Shown here: piece by piece, positions 47,690 through 60,000 of the stretch | How positions within the stretch are numbered: position 1 is the first letter of the stretch | Layout: each line of letters starts with the position of its first letter | NCBI GenBank assembly: GCA_034509925.1 | Contig: CM067526.1 | Location: 8,700,244 to 8,764,243, forward strand | Source: Hirudinaria manillensis | Taxonomy: Eukaryota; Annelida; Clitellata; Hirudinida; Hirudinidae | DNA: 64,000 nt | Reading direction: 5' to 3' | Position numbers and translations under genes: made by a program | The notes under the pieces: model-generated | Told to the model about the DNA's origin: nothing | Seen by the model: the letters and a program-made list of their open reading frames with translations, nothing else | The model's database searches: none

Positions 47690-48300
47690 TGATGAGGTTG
47701 GCTTGCTCTTGAAGAAGGCGTGCCACTTGGGAAAATTTTACCTGCTGGTCATGAAGACTTTGGCTGGTGGTTTGAAGACAGTCTTTGGATGGGAGCCGGA
47801 ACTGGGAGAACTAGGCCGGCGCTGGCCTTGCAGCTGGGTGAACCGCTGGCGGGAGTGGGCAACTGCCGGGGGTGGTGGGCGGTTTTACCGCGGGAGGAAG
47901 TGAGCTCCGTTGGTGCTGCACTATGATTCAGGCCTAAAGGCCAAGGGGCGCGCATCAGTGTAGGTTGCGGGGGGAAGTGAGCAACTACGCGTGCCGCGGG
48001 AGTGTGAGAGCAACTGTCATTGCTGCGGGAAAGAGCAGCTGAGTGTGCTATGTGGGGAAGAGAGTGGACGTGGGTGCCGCGAGAGAGAGTGGGCTCCAAT
48101 GGAGCTACTCTTTGGTCTGGGCCCAAGGACCGGGAGGCGGGCGACAACGCAGATTGCGGGCTGTATCGAGCAAATACGTGTGTCGCGGGGTTGGGAGAGC
48201 AACTGTCATTACTGCGGGACAGAGCAGCTAAGTGTGCTTTGTGGGGGGAGAGGGGACGTGGATGCCGCGAGAGATAGTGGGCTTCTAAGCTTTCTAAGCC
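47690..48300 (+). repeat. GC-rich island with ~188 bp tandem repeat
   Basis: GAGAGCAACTGTCATTGCTG at about 48007 recurs with one change at 48195. The surrounding ~188 bp is repeated about 2.3 times, counting a partial unit starting near 47900 (GTGAGCTCCGTTGG vs GTGGGCTCCAATGG). Base composition is far more G-rich than anywhere nearby. Overlapping open frames exist on both strands simply because GC-rich DNA has few stops. Origin unknown: satellite, repeat element or CpG-rich regulatory island. Confidence 0.7.
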
Positions 48301-49091
48301 TAAATTCTAATCTGTCCAGCAAAGGCTAATATGGCTCAATAAGATTATTGGTATCTCAAACTGACCAACATAAAAAAAATCATATTAAATTTAATCAGAT
48401 CAACTCGATGTACGTAAATCTGTGAAAATTTATGCCAACATCATTAAGACAAAAATATAAAAATCTAACAGAGTGACATTTTACGACAGAAATGGCCCCT
48501 ACCTGTAGACTTGCACGAATTTCCATCTACACCCCATCTCCACTGCACAATCCACCTCCATCCCAATACAAGTTTCCATCTCCATTTCGTCCCCAATTGA
48601 TAAAGTAATGAAGAACATTAGTTTCGTTAAAACATTTACACGTAATATACATAAGTATTTTGAAACTAAACATGCAAAACACTCAAGGTTTGAAATAAAA
48701 TCTGTCGAATAACTATTTCATTAGGGCAAAAAATAAAGAAAACGAGACACGAAATCAACAAGTACTCAACTTGTGTATCGGCTTAGGCGAAGTTCAAATT
48801 ATTATGAAATGATGAAAATGAAGAAATAAAATGATAAAGCTGATTTTTAAACAATTTTAGTTAAAAAAATATATTTTATTAATATAACTGAAACGATTTT
48901 AACAGAATTTGCAATAAACACATATTTAACGATTTGCAAAATTAAATTTAATATGTAATATTTATTAAATCCCATTTTTTATTTAGCTAAAATAGAATAT
49001 TTAGCAGAAAATACGTTTTACTATTACACTACAAACATTCTTCCTTTTGGGGCAGTTTACATTTTTCCTTTTTCGTTAACTTCCGTTGAAG
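48301..49091. other. Intergenic and RPL14 promoter / 5' UTR
   Basis: AT-rich. Just before the gene, 49037-49091 holds pyrimidine-rich tracts (TTCTTCCTTTT at about 49039, then TTTTTCCTTTTTCG) typical of the TOP starts of ribosomal-protein mRNAs. Confidence 0.5.
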
Positions 49092-50044
49092 ATGGTAAGT
49101 TAAGCTGCAGCACGTTGTTCATATAAACCATATTGGATTACTATTTTTTTTGGAGACCGAGGACTTAATTTTGCTTTTGTTTTAGACCTACACCAAGTTT
49201 GTAGAAATCGGGCGTATCGCCTACGTTGCTTTTGGGGCCGATAAGGGTAAGCTGGTCGCAATCGTCGATGTCATCGATCAGAACAGGGTAAGTACATACA
49301 CTGTAATTTATTATATTTATGTATGACTGACGTATCCTATGCATGTAGGTACTTGTCGATGGACCAGTCACAGGAGTAGCAAGGCAATCAATGAACCTGA
49401 AACAACTTGAGCTCACCAAGTTCGTCATCAAGTTCCCCCATTCTGCCAGAACTGGGATTGTTAAGAAGGCTTGGGAACTGGCTAAGGTTGACCAGCTCTG
49501 GAACGAAACAGCATGGGCTAAAAAGCTAGAAGCTAAAGAGAAGGTAAGTGAAGTGAATAATACAATTTAATTAGATACATCACGTAAATATTTCATTACA
49601 TTTTGAACAGAGAAGCCTGATGACAGATTTTGATCGTTTCAAGCTGATGAGAGCTAAGCAGGCCGTTAGTATAATTATTTTATTACTTGATTATTACAAT
49701 TGCCTGGATGATGAACACGAAACATAGGAAGTGCCATCTGATAAAAATATGAAGATGTGTTTTAGCTGACAGGCCAATATTATGATATTATAATTGTCTG
49801 GATGAAGAAGACATACAAGGAAGTGCCGTCTTAAAAATATATGACGATCTGATTATTCAGACAGACAAATTTTTCAATAATTTTTATTGGTTTGATAGTT
49901 GCCATTTTAATAATGATTGAAATTGTTTTATATCAGAGAAACCGCTTGGTCAGAGTAGAGTTCAACAAGCTCAAGAAGTCTGCCAAGAAGAACCCTCTGA
50001 AATCAACCAGGAAGCCAAACAAGAAAATCCACAAAGCTTTGTGA
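49092..50044 (+). CDS. RpL14: 60S ribosomal protein L14 (eL14)
   Basis: Exons: 49092-49094 (the ATG alone), 49186-49287, 49349-49543, 49611-49664, 49937-50044; 153 residues. All phases fit, introns [24 protein letters not shown], then [16 protein letters not shown] and [17 protein letters not shown] are diagnostic of eL14, a component of the large cytosolic ribosomal subunit. The basic C-terminus is short, without the Ala/Lys-rich extension of vertebrates. An intron directly after the start codon is common in ribosomal-protein genes. AATAAA follows at about 50058. Confidence 0.97.
49700..49777 (+). ncRNA. Box C/D snoRNA candidate, copy 1, in the fourth RPL14 intron
   Basis: C box ATGATGA at 49708-49714, D' box CTGA at 49738-49741, C' box ATGAAGA at 49749-49755, D box CTGA at 49766-49769. 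A terminal stem pairs TTGCCTG (49700-49706) with CAGGCCAA (49770-49777, one bulge). Length ~78 nt is normal for the class. The guide before D' would be AGGAAGTGCCAT. Host intron in a ribosomal-protein gene is the usual setting. Target not assigned. Confidence 0.65.
49793..49870 (+). ncRNA. Box C/D snoRNA-like candidate, copy 2
   Basis: Tandem relative of 49700-49777: TTGTCTGGATGAAGA (C box with one mismatch at 49802), AAGGAAGTGCCGT before a degenerate D' (CTTA at 49830), C'-like ATGACGA at 49841, D box CTGA at 49849-49852, and CAGACAAAT (49862-49870) able to pair with ATTGTCTG. The stem is offset from the D box by nine bases, so this copy is weaker and may be decaying. Confidence 0.45.
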
Positions 50045-53043
50045 ATTTGACATGTCAAATAAAGTTTATGACATAACTGCTTTTTTTTTAAAAAGTCAAG
50101 ATACCTAAAGTGTTCCTTGAAAGCATAGGTTTCTGTCAAATTAGATTGTTATGTATTATTTGAGGTTCACTGAGCATATGTTTATGTGATTGTCCTGAAA
50201 CATTTCATTCATTGACCGGATGATCTGTCAAGTTGCCGCAGGTTGGATTATATTTTGTTAGAATGAGAAGGTGATGCTGAGATTTGGCAAGGAATGGTGT
50301 GAAAGATGGGAGTTTAATGTTTCCTGTGGGTGCAATTAATTACTGCAATATGGTGGGAGAATTATACCACAAACAATTATTGTAACGTCTGGATGCAATA
50401 GGTCTCAATCTCTCTAATAACAGGTCGACTTCACGTATACCGTTATGGTTGCGTGGGCGAGGGGCATGTCGAGCGGCCTGTGACAGATATTCTGTTAAAT
50501 TTTGTGAAAGGCCAAATTTCAGGTTAAAAAGACGACAATTGCCATTTATCACTAGGGAATACAAGTATTGTTCATGCATTCAAATATCGTTTGTTGCATT
50601 ATTAATTGTGGCAGATACACAATTTGTAACGTAACATTAACTAAACATGTTAATTATAAATCATTAAGTGGATACAATTTTTAAGTTTCTTCCACTTATT
50701 TTTATGTATTTTATTTTATTCATTTATTTATTGTATCTTGATATACTATGAGAGATGACTTAAAAATACACTTTACCTAGTTAAAGCCAGTACTGATACA
50801 CGACAAAAGGGGTAATTCAAAGCACATATTTTGTAAATATTAAGGAATGGTTTGTAGTTTACTTATCTTTTGCCAGCCGACCGCCGAATAGTTCTGGTCT
50901 GTGCCTAGCTTTTCGACATCTTTAGATTCACCGGCCATGGATGCCATGTCCGAAGAAGTCATGGAGGCGTTATTTGACGAAGTGGTCTTGGATGCGTTTT
51001 TGGGTCACGAATGCTACTACAGAAGTGCAAGAGATGTGATCACAGAAGTCCCAATCGAGATCCGGAATAACAAGGTTCCTCTATAACAGAGAAACTACTA
51101 TAGAGGGGAGTGATCACACATCACCTTCTAGCATTAGGAATAGGAGGAAATAAGTAAGGCTGCTTCAGGTAGCTGAATACTTGGTAGAAAAAAGTCCTAT
51201 TAGATAACTGTACGGGCAGGCCAGATTTGCATATTTCACTTTTAATATCAATTAAATAACATTTCTAGAACGATTCAACCTTCTAGAAATCTCAAAAATG
51301 AACAAATTCGAGCTATTCTATGGGATGCATGATTCGAGCGCGCCGGGGCGGCATGGGCAAAAAAAATCGGCCCGTGCAGGTCTCTATTTCCTATGGAGCA
51401 ATCTTGCTCTGCATGCACGCTTTGAGGAAATCTCGGCGAATAAGATTTCGTTGAGCATTTATTTTTTAAAATCATTTTCTTTAGTTTCCAAGATTGCTTT
51501 TAGTCAATAAATTATTTTCTCGAACCGACAAATTATTTGATTGGAAGTCATCCGTAAAACATTTGTAATAAAAGTAATCCGCACTAGGAGGATGAAAGAT
51601 TAGACTCAAAAGTGGATTTTTGCGGACAAAGGTTTAGCAAATTATAGATTTCAGCAAACAAGTTTAATGAATTAAATGTCTTAAAAAGTTTTATTGGTTT
51701 TGTGACAAAATGCGGATATCCGAACGATTGAGCTCAACTCAAAAGCTGATTGTTACTAACAAGGGGAAACGGGACAAAAGTTTTACGTTTCCTTTAGAGT
51801 TGGTACTTGGTGCAATAAAATCCCCCCCCCCCCCGAAATTCTGAAATGCCGCCCGGAATCTGGAAAAAGCCTGGGCAATGGGCAAAGGATTCACTCTATT
51901 TATGAATGCACGGAGACAATTTAACATCCAATCAAGTTTGCACCTATTCCTCTGAAAGTTCAACGATTTCTTTTGATCCGATGAGTATATATTGAATTTT
52001 AAGTTTCAGTGTTACATAAGCTGGAAACCTTAAAAATAAACCTTTTTGTATCAGCTGAAAACCCATTAAATACTGAAATTTTATATAAAAAAGAAATCAT
52101 TTAATTGACTCCAACATTTTCAAAGTTGATACATTTCCTAGACAATTTTACAATAATTATAATTTTCATTAATATATGGAAATTTATCCATATCCTAAAA
52201 AAAAACGAACAAGTCCTTAATGAGAGAAAGTTGGAACAGCAGGTAACAATCATCAATGAAACTATTTTGAAAAAATGCTATGCTAAGTAAGACTTAAAAA
52301 TTTAAGAAAAGATGGCAAAAAGATCTGCATTAAATAATGAATAACAGATGAGGGGCTTGATTCAAAATTTTATCATTTGATTGAATTTTGTTTAAAATAA
52401 ATTCTTTAAATATATGCGTGGACAATTATAATTCGACGAATTTTCCGTGATTGAAGACCCGTCAAGGGAGGTCTCTTATATTCTATGAGGTTGTAAGCAA
52501 AGAATAAAACAAGTCTTTCCTCCAGTTGAATCGACGTGTTACATGTCTCTGATATTGTATTTTAAATTCGAAATTAATTAAATATAAATAAACTTTTAAA
52601 TGATATCTATTATTTTACTATTATTCCTTGTTTCCTGTCGAGTGCTTCTTTTAATCGGGTGACCCTTTTCACCCCTGGTCACCTGGCCAGGTGTGCCTGC
52701 AAACCACAAAGGAAAATAATTTATCCGAATGACCTATCAGTCGGACACAATTCTTGGCGTACATCTGTTGCTAAGGAGATATTAATAGATTATTAGACAT
52801 AAGCTGTAGCACTATATCAACTTTCTCACTATGCTTATTTTTATAAAATTATAAAATTATAAAAATTAAAAGAATGTAAAATCAATTATTTTTCAGTTTT
52901 GTTAGTTCTTCTAGTTCAGAAAGATGTGAAAATAAGTGAAATACTCAAATTAAGCACACAATCACCGCAATTCACCGAACCACAGAAATCATGCATCCAT
53001 GCACACTCCTCACATACAAATCCCGCATCAAATCTAGCCAACG
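50045..53043. other. Intergenic between RPL14 and the nuclear receptor
   Basis: Mostly AT-rich. A run of 13 C bases is at 51822-51834. A candidate exon lies at 50901-51086 (listed separately). Bases 50390-50560 are locally GC-richer with open frames on both strands but no recognised homology. Confidence 0.4.
50901..51086 (+). CDS. Candidate exon of an unknown protein
   Basis: Open frame MPSFSTSLDSPAMDAMSEEV..., rich in acidic residues and helical in look (VMEALFDEVVLDAF). A possible acceptor (CATCTTTAG) at about 50926 and donor AAG/GTTCCT at about 51074 are present. It is less AT-biased than its surroundings, suggesting coding use. No family recognised and no partner exon found. Confidence 0.2.
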   Translation: MPSFSTSLDSPAMDAMSEEVMEALFDEVVLDAFLGHECYYRSARDVITEVPIEIRNNKVPL

Positions 53044-53058
53044 TTCACCTTTGACCTC
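53044..53058 (-). promoter_or_regulatory. DR1 nuclear-receptor element
   Basis: TTCACCTTTGACCTC; on the minus strand GAGGTCAAAGGTGAA, i.e. AGGTCA-A-AGGTGA, a near-perfect direct repeat with one spacer. DR1 elements are preferred sites for COUP-TF, HNF4 and RXR. It is 1.0 kb upstream of the COUP-TF start codon. Confidence 0.5.
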
Positions 53059-53117
53059 TGCGGCTACTGTTACCAAGACGACGGCCTGCAGGATCGATAG
53101 TTGAAGCAGGCCAGGAT

Positions 53118-53221
53118 AAGGTCACGCCTTCGAGGCGGAGTTTGTAGAAGAAGTTCGTTTGCCATTGGTCTTTCTGGTCACTAATGGGTTACAATGATTG
53201 ACAGGTGATGACCTAGGGTCA
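53118..53221 (+). promoter_or_regulatory. Cluster of AGGTCA-type half-sites
   Basis: AAGGTCA at 53118-53124 and the compound AGGTGATGACCTAGGGTCA at 53203-53221, which contains an inverted pair with no spacer and an everted pair with one spacer. Together with the DR1 at 53044 this is a dense cluster in 180 bp. Confidence 0.4.
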
Positions 53222-54078
53222 ACGAATGGAGATTCGCAGATGAAAAGAAAGGAAGAAGATTGCTTATTAGATTTGTTGTTATAAGCTGCAATTTATGTGA
53301 TGTACAGCAAAACATTGTATCCAACATCATCTTCGATTGAGAAACAGATCCGAACAAATCTGGAAATTAAATGTGAAACCGGAGGTCGTGTTGATGCACA
53401 TCTTTTGCGAGACTCACACAGAAATACACTGACCGGTCTCGCGGTGGTCTTATAACCTTCAGCACGAGATGCGGGCGATTATAATGGCGATGAATTTTGA
53501 ATATTTCTTCCTGCTTTGAAAAGATTCCTTCTGCGCTGGCGCCTTGGTCGAATTCGATAAGACCACAAGAGGTGCAGCCTGAAACAAAGATGCTGCAAAT
53601 CATTGCAATGCAGTTCTGCCTCGTGTCAATTTTCACAACTTTTCGCAAAAGGATATAAACGTTCTATTTCTTCTAGACATGTGACGCGCAATGTTTATAA
53701 GTGAGTTGTCTTTGGTGTCCCGGCAGGACTGTAAGATCAATAGCATCCGTAATAGGTCTTGATTCGTACTCACCAAATTACATTTTAGCAAATAACAGAG
53801 GAATATCTACAGGGCAATTCGTCTTGTGGTTGCGGGTGATGGATGCACGCATTGATATGTACTAGCATTGCGAGCCGGCATCATACTCGCATGCAAACGC
53901 TTGAGCCACACGGGCAAGTCGAAGTTTATTCGCTGCTCACTCGTCTTTTCTCAGCAAATCGTTGCGGGACAAAAATTCACCGTGGAGATCGTCTTGCTGA
54001 TGGAATGACGGACATGGATAATTCTGGCCAAGTGGAAGATAACTCGAGTCGACGTACTTTATCAAATTAAATAACATA
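53222..54078. other. Upstream region / probable 5' UTR of the nuclear receptor
   Basis: Less AT-rich than the regions around it. The short open frames here (53367-53648 minus, 53843-54070 plus) lack recognisable domains and I take the area as promoter and leader. Confidence 0.4.
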
Positions 54079-57003
54079 ATGGCTTTAACGGTCCTCGGAA
54101 ATTCGTGGTTAAGTCACTCTAACCTACAGCCCTGTTACCCAACAAACTCCGATGACCCTGCGAACTTTCGCTCCACAACAGAGTTCAAATCTTCATCTTC
54201 ATTCATGGCAACAAACTCTTCCTCAGGTGCAATCACCACGTCTACCCTGATTGGATCCAACGATGAATTTTTGCATCACACTTTGTTTCCTTTCCAGCAG
54301 CATCCTCTTCCGCAACTTTCCGACAGCAACGTTTCTCAGGATCAGTTTGGCCACCACCAGCAGTTTGCATCATTGGAACCAAGACAGCACGAAAATTCCT
54401 TCCAAAGTTCTTCTGCCTTCACGACAATTGGAGACATATCTCACTCTCCTCTCAATAATCCATCCAGAAATAAAGACAAACAACTGGTTACTGATTCAAA
54501 ATGCGCCAAAAATGCTTCATCGACAAATGTGTCATTACAAAAACCGACATCGACGTCAAATATTCGTAAAGATCCCGACTCGACTTCGAGTAAACGTCAA
54601 CAACCGGCTTATGCTTCCTCTACCACGGCTTCCCCTTCCACGACCAATCCCGGAATAATTGCAGATTGTGTCGTTTGCGGAGACAAAAGTTCAGGAAAAC
54701 ATTACGGACAGATCACTTGCGAGGGTTGCAAAAGTTTTTTCAAGAGATCTGTGAGACGTAATCTTACTTATAACTGCAGAGGTAATAAAAACTGCCAAGT
54801 TGATCAGCACCACAGGAACCAATGTCAATATTGTCGTTTGAAGAAGTGTCTCAAAGTTGGTATGCGCAAAGAAGGTTGGTCAAAATGTAATGAGTTTGTG
54901 AGGCATGAATACTATGAATTATGAAGCCATGTAATTAAAAGTCAAAATTTGTAGAAGATTAATTGCTAAATTAATAGCTTTCTAATCAATGTAATTTTTA
55001 ATTAAAAAATTAAAATTGGATTGAGTTTAGAATAAATTCAATCATTCAATTAACACACATATATATATATATGGTCGTAAGTCATACAGGTGATATATAA
55101 GGTTTACTCGTGGAAATCTTTCTAATATATTCTCGCTATAATTTTTGTCAGTTAATTTTATTTAGCTCAAATTTGTCCGAGTTACAAAAATTAAATTGCA
55201 GCTGTTCAAAGAGGTCGTCTTCCATCAGCAAGCTCGCACACAACATCGACATCTCCCGGCTGCTACCCCATGATGTTCGCTCCAACGACCTCAGCTTCTT
55301 CTGCAGCCTCATCTTCCTCATCCAACCTTATGGGTTCCGTCAGTTCTCTAAATCCTAATGAGGTGCCGCAGAGCCATATTGCACACCATCCCAATTATCC
55401 ACCTCATCATTATCCGAGTGGTTTCATATCTATGCTTCTAAGGGCAGAACCCTATGCTACCTCAAGATACGGCCAATGTCCTCAACTGTCCAGCTCGAAT
55501 ATTGCAGGCATTGACAATGTGTGCGAGCTGGCTGCCAGACTCTTGTTCAGTGCCGTAGAATGGGCAAGAAACATTCCATTCTTTCCTGACCTCCAGCCAA
55601 CAGATCAGGTTCAAATGATTTTGTTGACACCATCTGTTTTGTTATTACATTGCATTTAAGCAACAATTAAAATCCTGCTTTCAATTAAAAATGTTTTCGG
55701 TCAACGAGGGTATCTAATCATCTAATAAATCATCTAGTACCTAACTATGTACCTTTTTTAACGACTTAACATGTTATTTTAAATTTTAGCAGCCTCTAAC
55801 ATAAATGCATTTGGTCCCCAAAATAATTCGTATTAAAATGTATGTATGTAGCTGTTATTTATATCATATTTTGTCATTATCACCGAATCATCATCACATA
55901 GTTCAGTGTCATTGTGGAAGATGTTAGATTTATTATTCTATTTCGTCATAAAGGTTCATTTTAAAACAGAATAGCATTTATTTATAAATAACTACCTAAA
56001 TAGAAACCTTTACACGTCAGTCCTTTTTAAAACAATGGAAATGTCAAATTCTGGATTAAAAAAAGGTTCATATGCCATATTTAACTGAAATAACTGAATT
56101 ACGAAATCAGATGCGAATAATTGGTGAGTAATTCTTATGAGCTACGATATCTACAAGCACAATTTCAAAATTTCAAGTAAAAGATTTTATTATATCCCTA
56201 ATTGAATTCGTATTGGTATTCATTTATATTAAGAAACATTTAAAACTTATTTCATTATTTCTGTATTTGCTCAATGCTAGGCCAACCTATTTAATGTTGG
56301 TATTCTTTATGAACTCACTCTTTTAGATGCGATTTTTACTCCACTAGGGTTGTTTGTTATATAATTCATATTTTAAATTTAACTTGATCATAACTTTGAT
56401 ATGTTTTGTTAGGTGTCCTTGTTGAGAGTGAGTTGGAGTGAATTATTCATCTTAAATGCTGCCCACTGCTCTATGCCCTTGCACGTGGCACCCCTATTAG
56501 CAGCTGCCGGGATCCATTCTAGCCCCATGCACGCTGCAGATAGAGTTGTTGCTTTCATGGACAACATTAGGACTTTTCAAGAACATGTCGAAAAATTGAA
56601 AAGCTTGCAAGTTGATTCGGCAGAATACAGCTGTTTGAAAGCAATTGTTCTCTTTAATTCAGGTTTATTTCAATCTAATTAACAGCCACTAGTAACCATT
56701 TGATTAAAAGCGATTGAATCTCGTGCAGAGGCAAGTGGCTTGTCCGATACATCTCACATTGACAACCTGCAAGAACGCTCTCAATGTGCTCTCGAAGAAT
56801 ATGTGAGGTCTCAATATCCAAGCCAACCTACACGCTTCGGAAAACTTCTGCTGAGACTTCCTTCTCTGAGGACCGTATCACCACAGGTCATCGAGCAATT
56901 GTTCTTTGTGAGGCTTGTTGGCAAGACTCCTATTGAAACTTTGATCAAGGATATGCTACTTAGCGGGGGGTCATTTAGCTGGCCTTACATGAATCTACAG
57001 TAA
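54079..57003 (+). CDS. svp: COUP-TF / Seven-up orphan nuclear receptor (NR2F)
   Basis: Exons: 54079-54874, 55202-55608, 56413-56662, 56729-57003; phases agree, 575 residues. Residues 1-193 are a low-complexity Ser/Thr/Gln N-terminus. The two-zinc-finger DNA-binding domain follows ([21 protein letters not shown]-box [28 protein letters not shown]). After a Ser-rich hinge comes the ligand-binding domain ([59 protein letters not shown]), ending in the AF-2 helix region [19 protein letters not shown]. This is almost identical to fly Seven-up and vertebrate COUP-TF over both domains. It is a transcription factor for neuron and photoreceptor fate that binds AGGTCA repeats. The A/B domain is longer than in vertebrate COUP-TFs. 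Start: first ATG of the open frame; an upstream non-coding exon is possible. Confidence 0.97.
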
Positions 57004-60000
57004 TAATGTATTAAAATATATTTAGCGATATTTTTATTCATTGCTTTTTCATCGTAATGCGTTTGTATATTCTAATTATTTTTTAGTAAGACCTCGTAAA
57101 AATTGTTCGAGATAACAGAGCAGCTATTGGACACGCTTTAAATTATGGACAACCTATCAGAACGTTGAAAACGTCTTCTTTAATGAGGAGTAAAGGACCA
57201 TCTGTCGTTTTTATTCCGTTGTCATCGGTTATGCCTGGAACGGAAATTTTATTGTTTTTTTTTTATATTTACTAGATTTTATTGAAAATTTCGGAATAAG
57301 TCGATTGAAGATGCACTTGTTTCAACTGTTCGTATTCTAATCATAATAGCTAAGAATGAACAGGTTGCGGAAATAGCATCTGAACTTGATGTGATGTTGG
57401 AATAAATGGTGCCCGTAATGATGCTTACAAGGTCATCTCAAGCGACGGGACATGAATGGAGAATGAAAGCCCGGATTAGCTTCTCATGCCTTCCTAATCT
57501 TCCATCGACCAAAATGTCCGACCCGGGTTGGTTTTTCGCGTGAAAGCTTGTTGAACATCAAAAGGGGAGGAAATTCGCCTTTCTTTTTTATGCATCCTCT
57601 CTTTGCTATACGAATAGTGAACATTTACCGTTCGACCAGTTGTGAAGATATTGTGCTTATGTGAGTTGTGCTGAAGAGCCAATGATGAGATACGGTAGCC
57701 GATTGGTCAGCGAGGTTGAGCATGCGATAATTTGCATTCAAGCAGAGCGGCCAGGAAGCTTTGTGAGCCAATTCAGTCATCCGAGTGTGAGGGGGTTAAG
57801 CTGGGCGTCCGTCCGTGCACTCTTCGATTGTACGTGATTAGCCAAGATTAACCCTAACCACATAAACCCACGAATGTAAACTTTTATTATTTAACAAATT
57901 CGAACCAGGAAGACTTCTCACCAAGGAATTAACGGAACGAAAATCGTTTATCGATTTGTCGGGAACAATTCATCTGTTTTAGTCGAATTTAAAAGACAAA
58001 ATTTTGGTTATTTATCATTAATATTGGTTATTAACAATTACGCACAAAAAGGCACCTGTGGCAGCGTCGTATAATATGTTATATTGATAGATCACATTGA
58101 TAGAGTAAAAATCAAATGATGAGTCGTCAAATCACGAGTGCTACGAGAAATAAAATAGAGGTTTTTAATCAATAAAGTTTAATTCAAAACTAGACCAAAT
58201 CTGAAATGAATTTAAATGTAATGTTTCTCGAAGATGTAACTTTCAAAATTATTATTAATATTTAATTACCTATTATTAATTTATGAGAGTCCTAAACAGT
58301 AATACCATTAATAAGAATTTAATAAGACTTTATCATTTAAGTAAAAAATCTGCTTTGATTTGAATGAAATACATAGTCATGTAAATCTTAATTAAAAACG
58401 ATGAAAGAAGATTTCAATTTTTCTTCGTATTGAACATGTTACATTGAAATATGAAATGTTGGATTAGAGAAAATATCCGCCGAAATCCATTGAAATTAAC
58501 CACAATTAAAAGAAGTCTCAGTCGACTTCTCCATATTTAAACTGCCCTCTCTAGGTAAATGCTTAGAAAGGTACGAAGTGAGACTAAATGTATTTTTATA
58601 TCGTACTTTGCGAGTCATAATATTGACCGAAGTATTCTTTTTAGATTAATCTTTTTAAATGCAGTAAACCGTCGTATATTGCGGAGGTTTCACCCGCGAT
58701 AGCAGAATATCCACAAACTAGATTTTGACCAATCATTGCCAGAATTATGCACCGCTAAAATTTGACCAGTGCGGTTCTAGAACAGGAGGGTTAAAAACGC
58801 GGCCCACAAAAGCTACCGCGGCCCTCATAAATAATTCTAAATCGGAAGAGTTTTTGATGTCTAGTTACAAAAATTTATAGAAATTGCCAGTAGTAAGTGA
58901 AAAGTTAGCTCATTTCTCTATGTACAGAGAAGTAAAGACATTGAGTCTGAACTTAGCTTTGCTAAGTGTAAGAGTCAGTTGGAGCTATTACAAAATGAAT
59001 TTCAGGATTAATTTATTAATTTTGCAGTTCTTGAACATCAACTCGTGTTATTTTTTTTGGCCTTTCGCTTTTGCCACCAAAGTAGCAGAAAGCTTACAGG
59101 TGGAATTACCAGAATGTTGTCAGATACTTTACTCAGAGCCAAATATCTCGAAGAGATACCAGATTTCTCTACTTATCTGCCTGGGAGAAACCTGAGAAAG
59201 TTTACCGCTTGGTGTCATTGTTTAGTGATCTATCTACAAATCTCAGGATAGCGTGAAGTAATAGTAAATAGTTATTTTAGTGAAAAATGGCTGCAACTTA
59301 GGAATCATTTGTGAAGTCTTCATGACTACCCATCGTTACCCATGCGCCCCTCTGGTGACCGTGAGTTTGATATGCCTGTCCTAAAGCACCTAGGAAGGCA
59401 ATATTTATATTAAATATGCTAATTTAAGGCATTATTCGGCCGACAGACTTATTGTTTGATTTTAATGCTTAAAAGGATATTGTCAACTAAATTCCCGTAA
59501 TCAGCTTTAAGATAAGTTCGTCCAAAGATTATTTGTTGAATTTTAGAACATTATTCCGATAACATAATAAAGTATACTTATGGAACATTTCAAAGTGGGC
59601 ACTCCTGTTCATAGTTTCTAAGTAATGAACTTTTGCATTTCCCAGATATATTTCCCATTACTTCACTTACGACTTGCTAATCCAGATTTACAACTGCATT
59701 CAATTTCGACAAAATCAAAGATGGTGATGATGTCAGTTAATTGGAATTGGAATGACTCTTTTTGCCAGCCAATCTTTTAAGTTCTCGGTTAAGGGTGGAA
59801 GTTATTAGTCGATCGCCATTTGTATAGCGCCCCCTAGAGATATAAATAAAAAAATTGAAGCTCGTTTTATTGGTGCTTTTGTTCATTAATTTGTTTGCTT
59901 TTTAAAGATTTCAAATTTTTGTTTTATTTTAACTCTTAATAATTTTAATGCAAAGAACTATATAGCTGTTTAAAAAGCTATCGTCAGTTAAATAAGTAAG

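Noticed and set aside
47749-48147. 132-residue minus-strand ORF in the GC-rich island
   Set aside because: Open frames overlap on several frames of both strands in tandem-repeat DNA; composition explains them and no domain is visible.
53367-53648. 93-residue minus-strand ORF upstream of the receptor gene
   Set aside because: No homology, sits in a promoter-like GC-richer stretch, no splice partner.
58884-59251. Overlapping ORFs with a protein-like stretch (TRMLSDTLLRAKYLEEI)
   Set aside because: No partner exon, no recognised family, and rival frames are equally open; left as a note in the intergenic entry.
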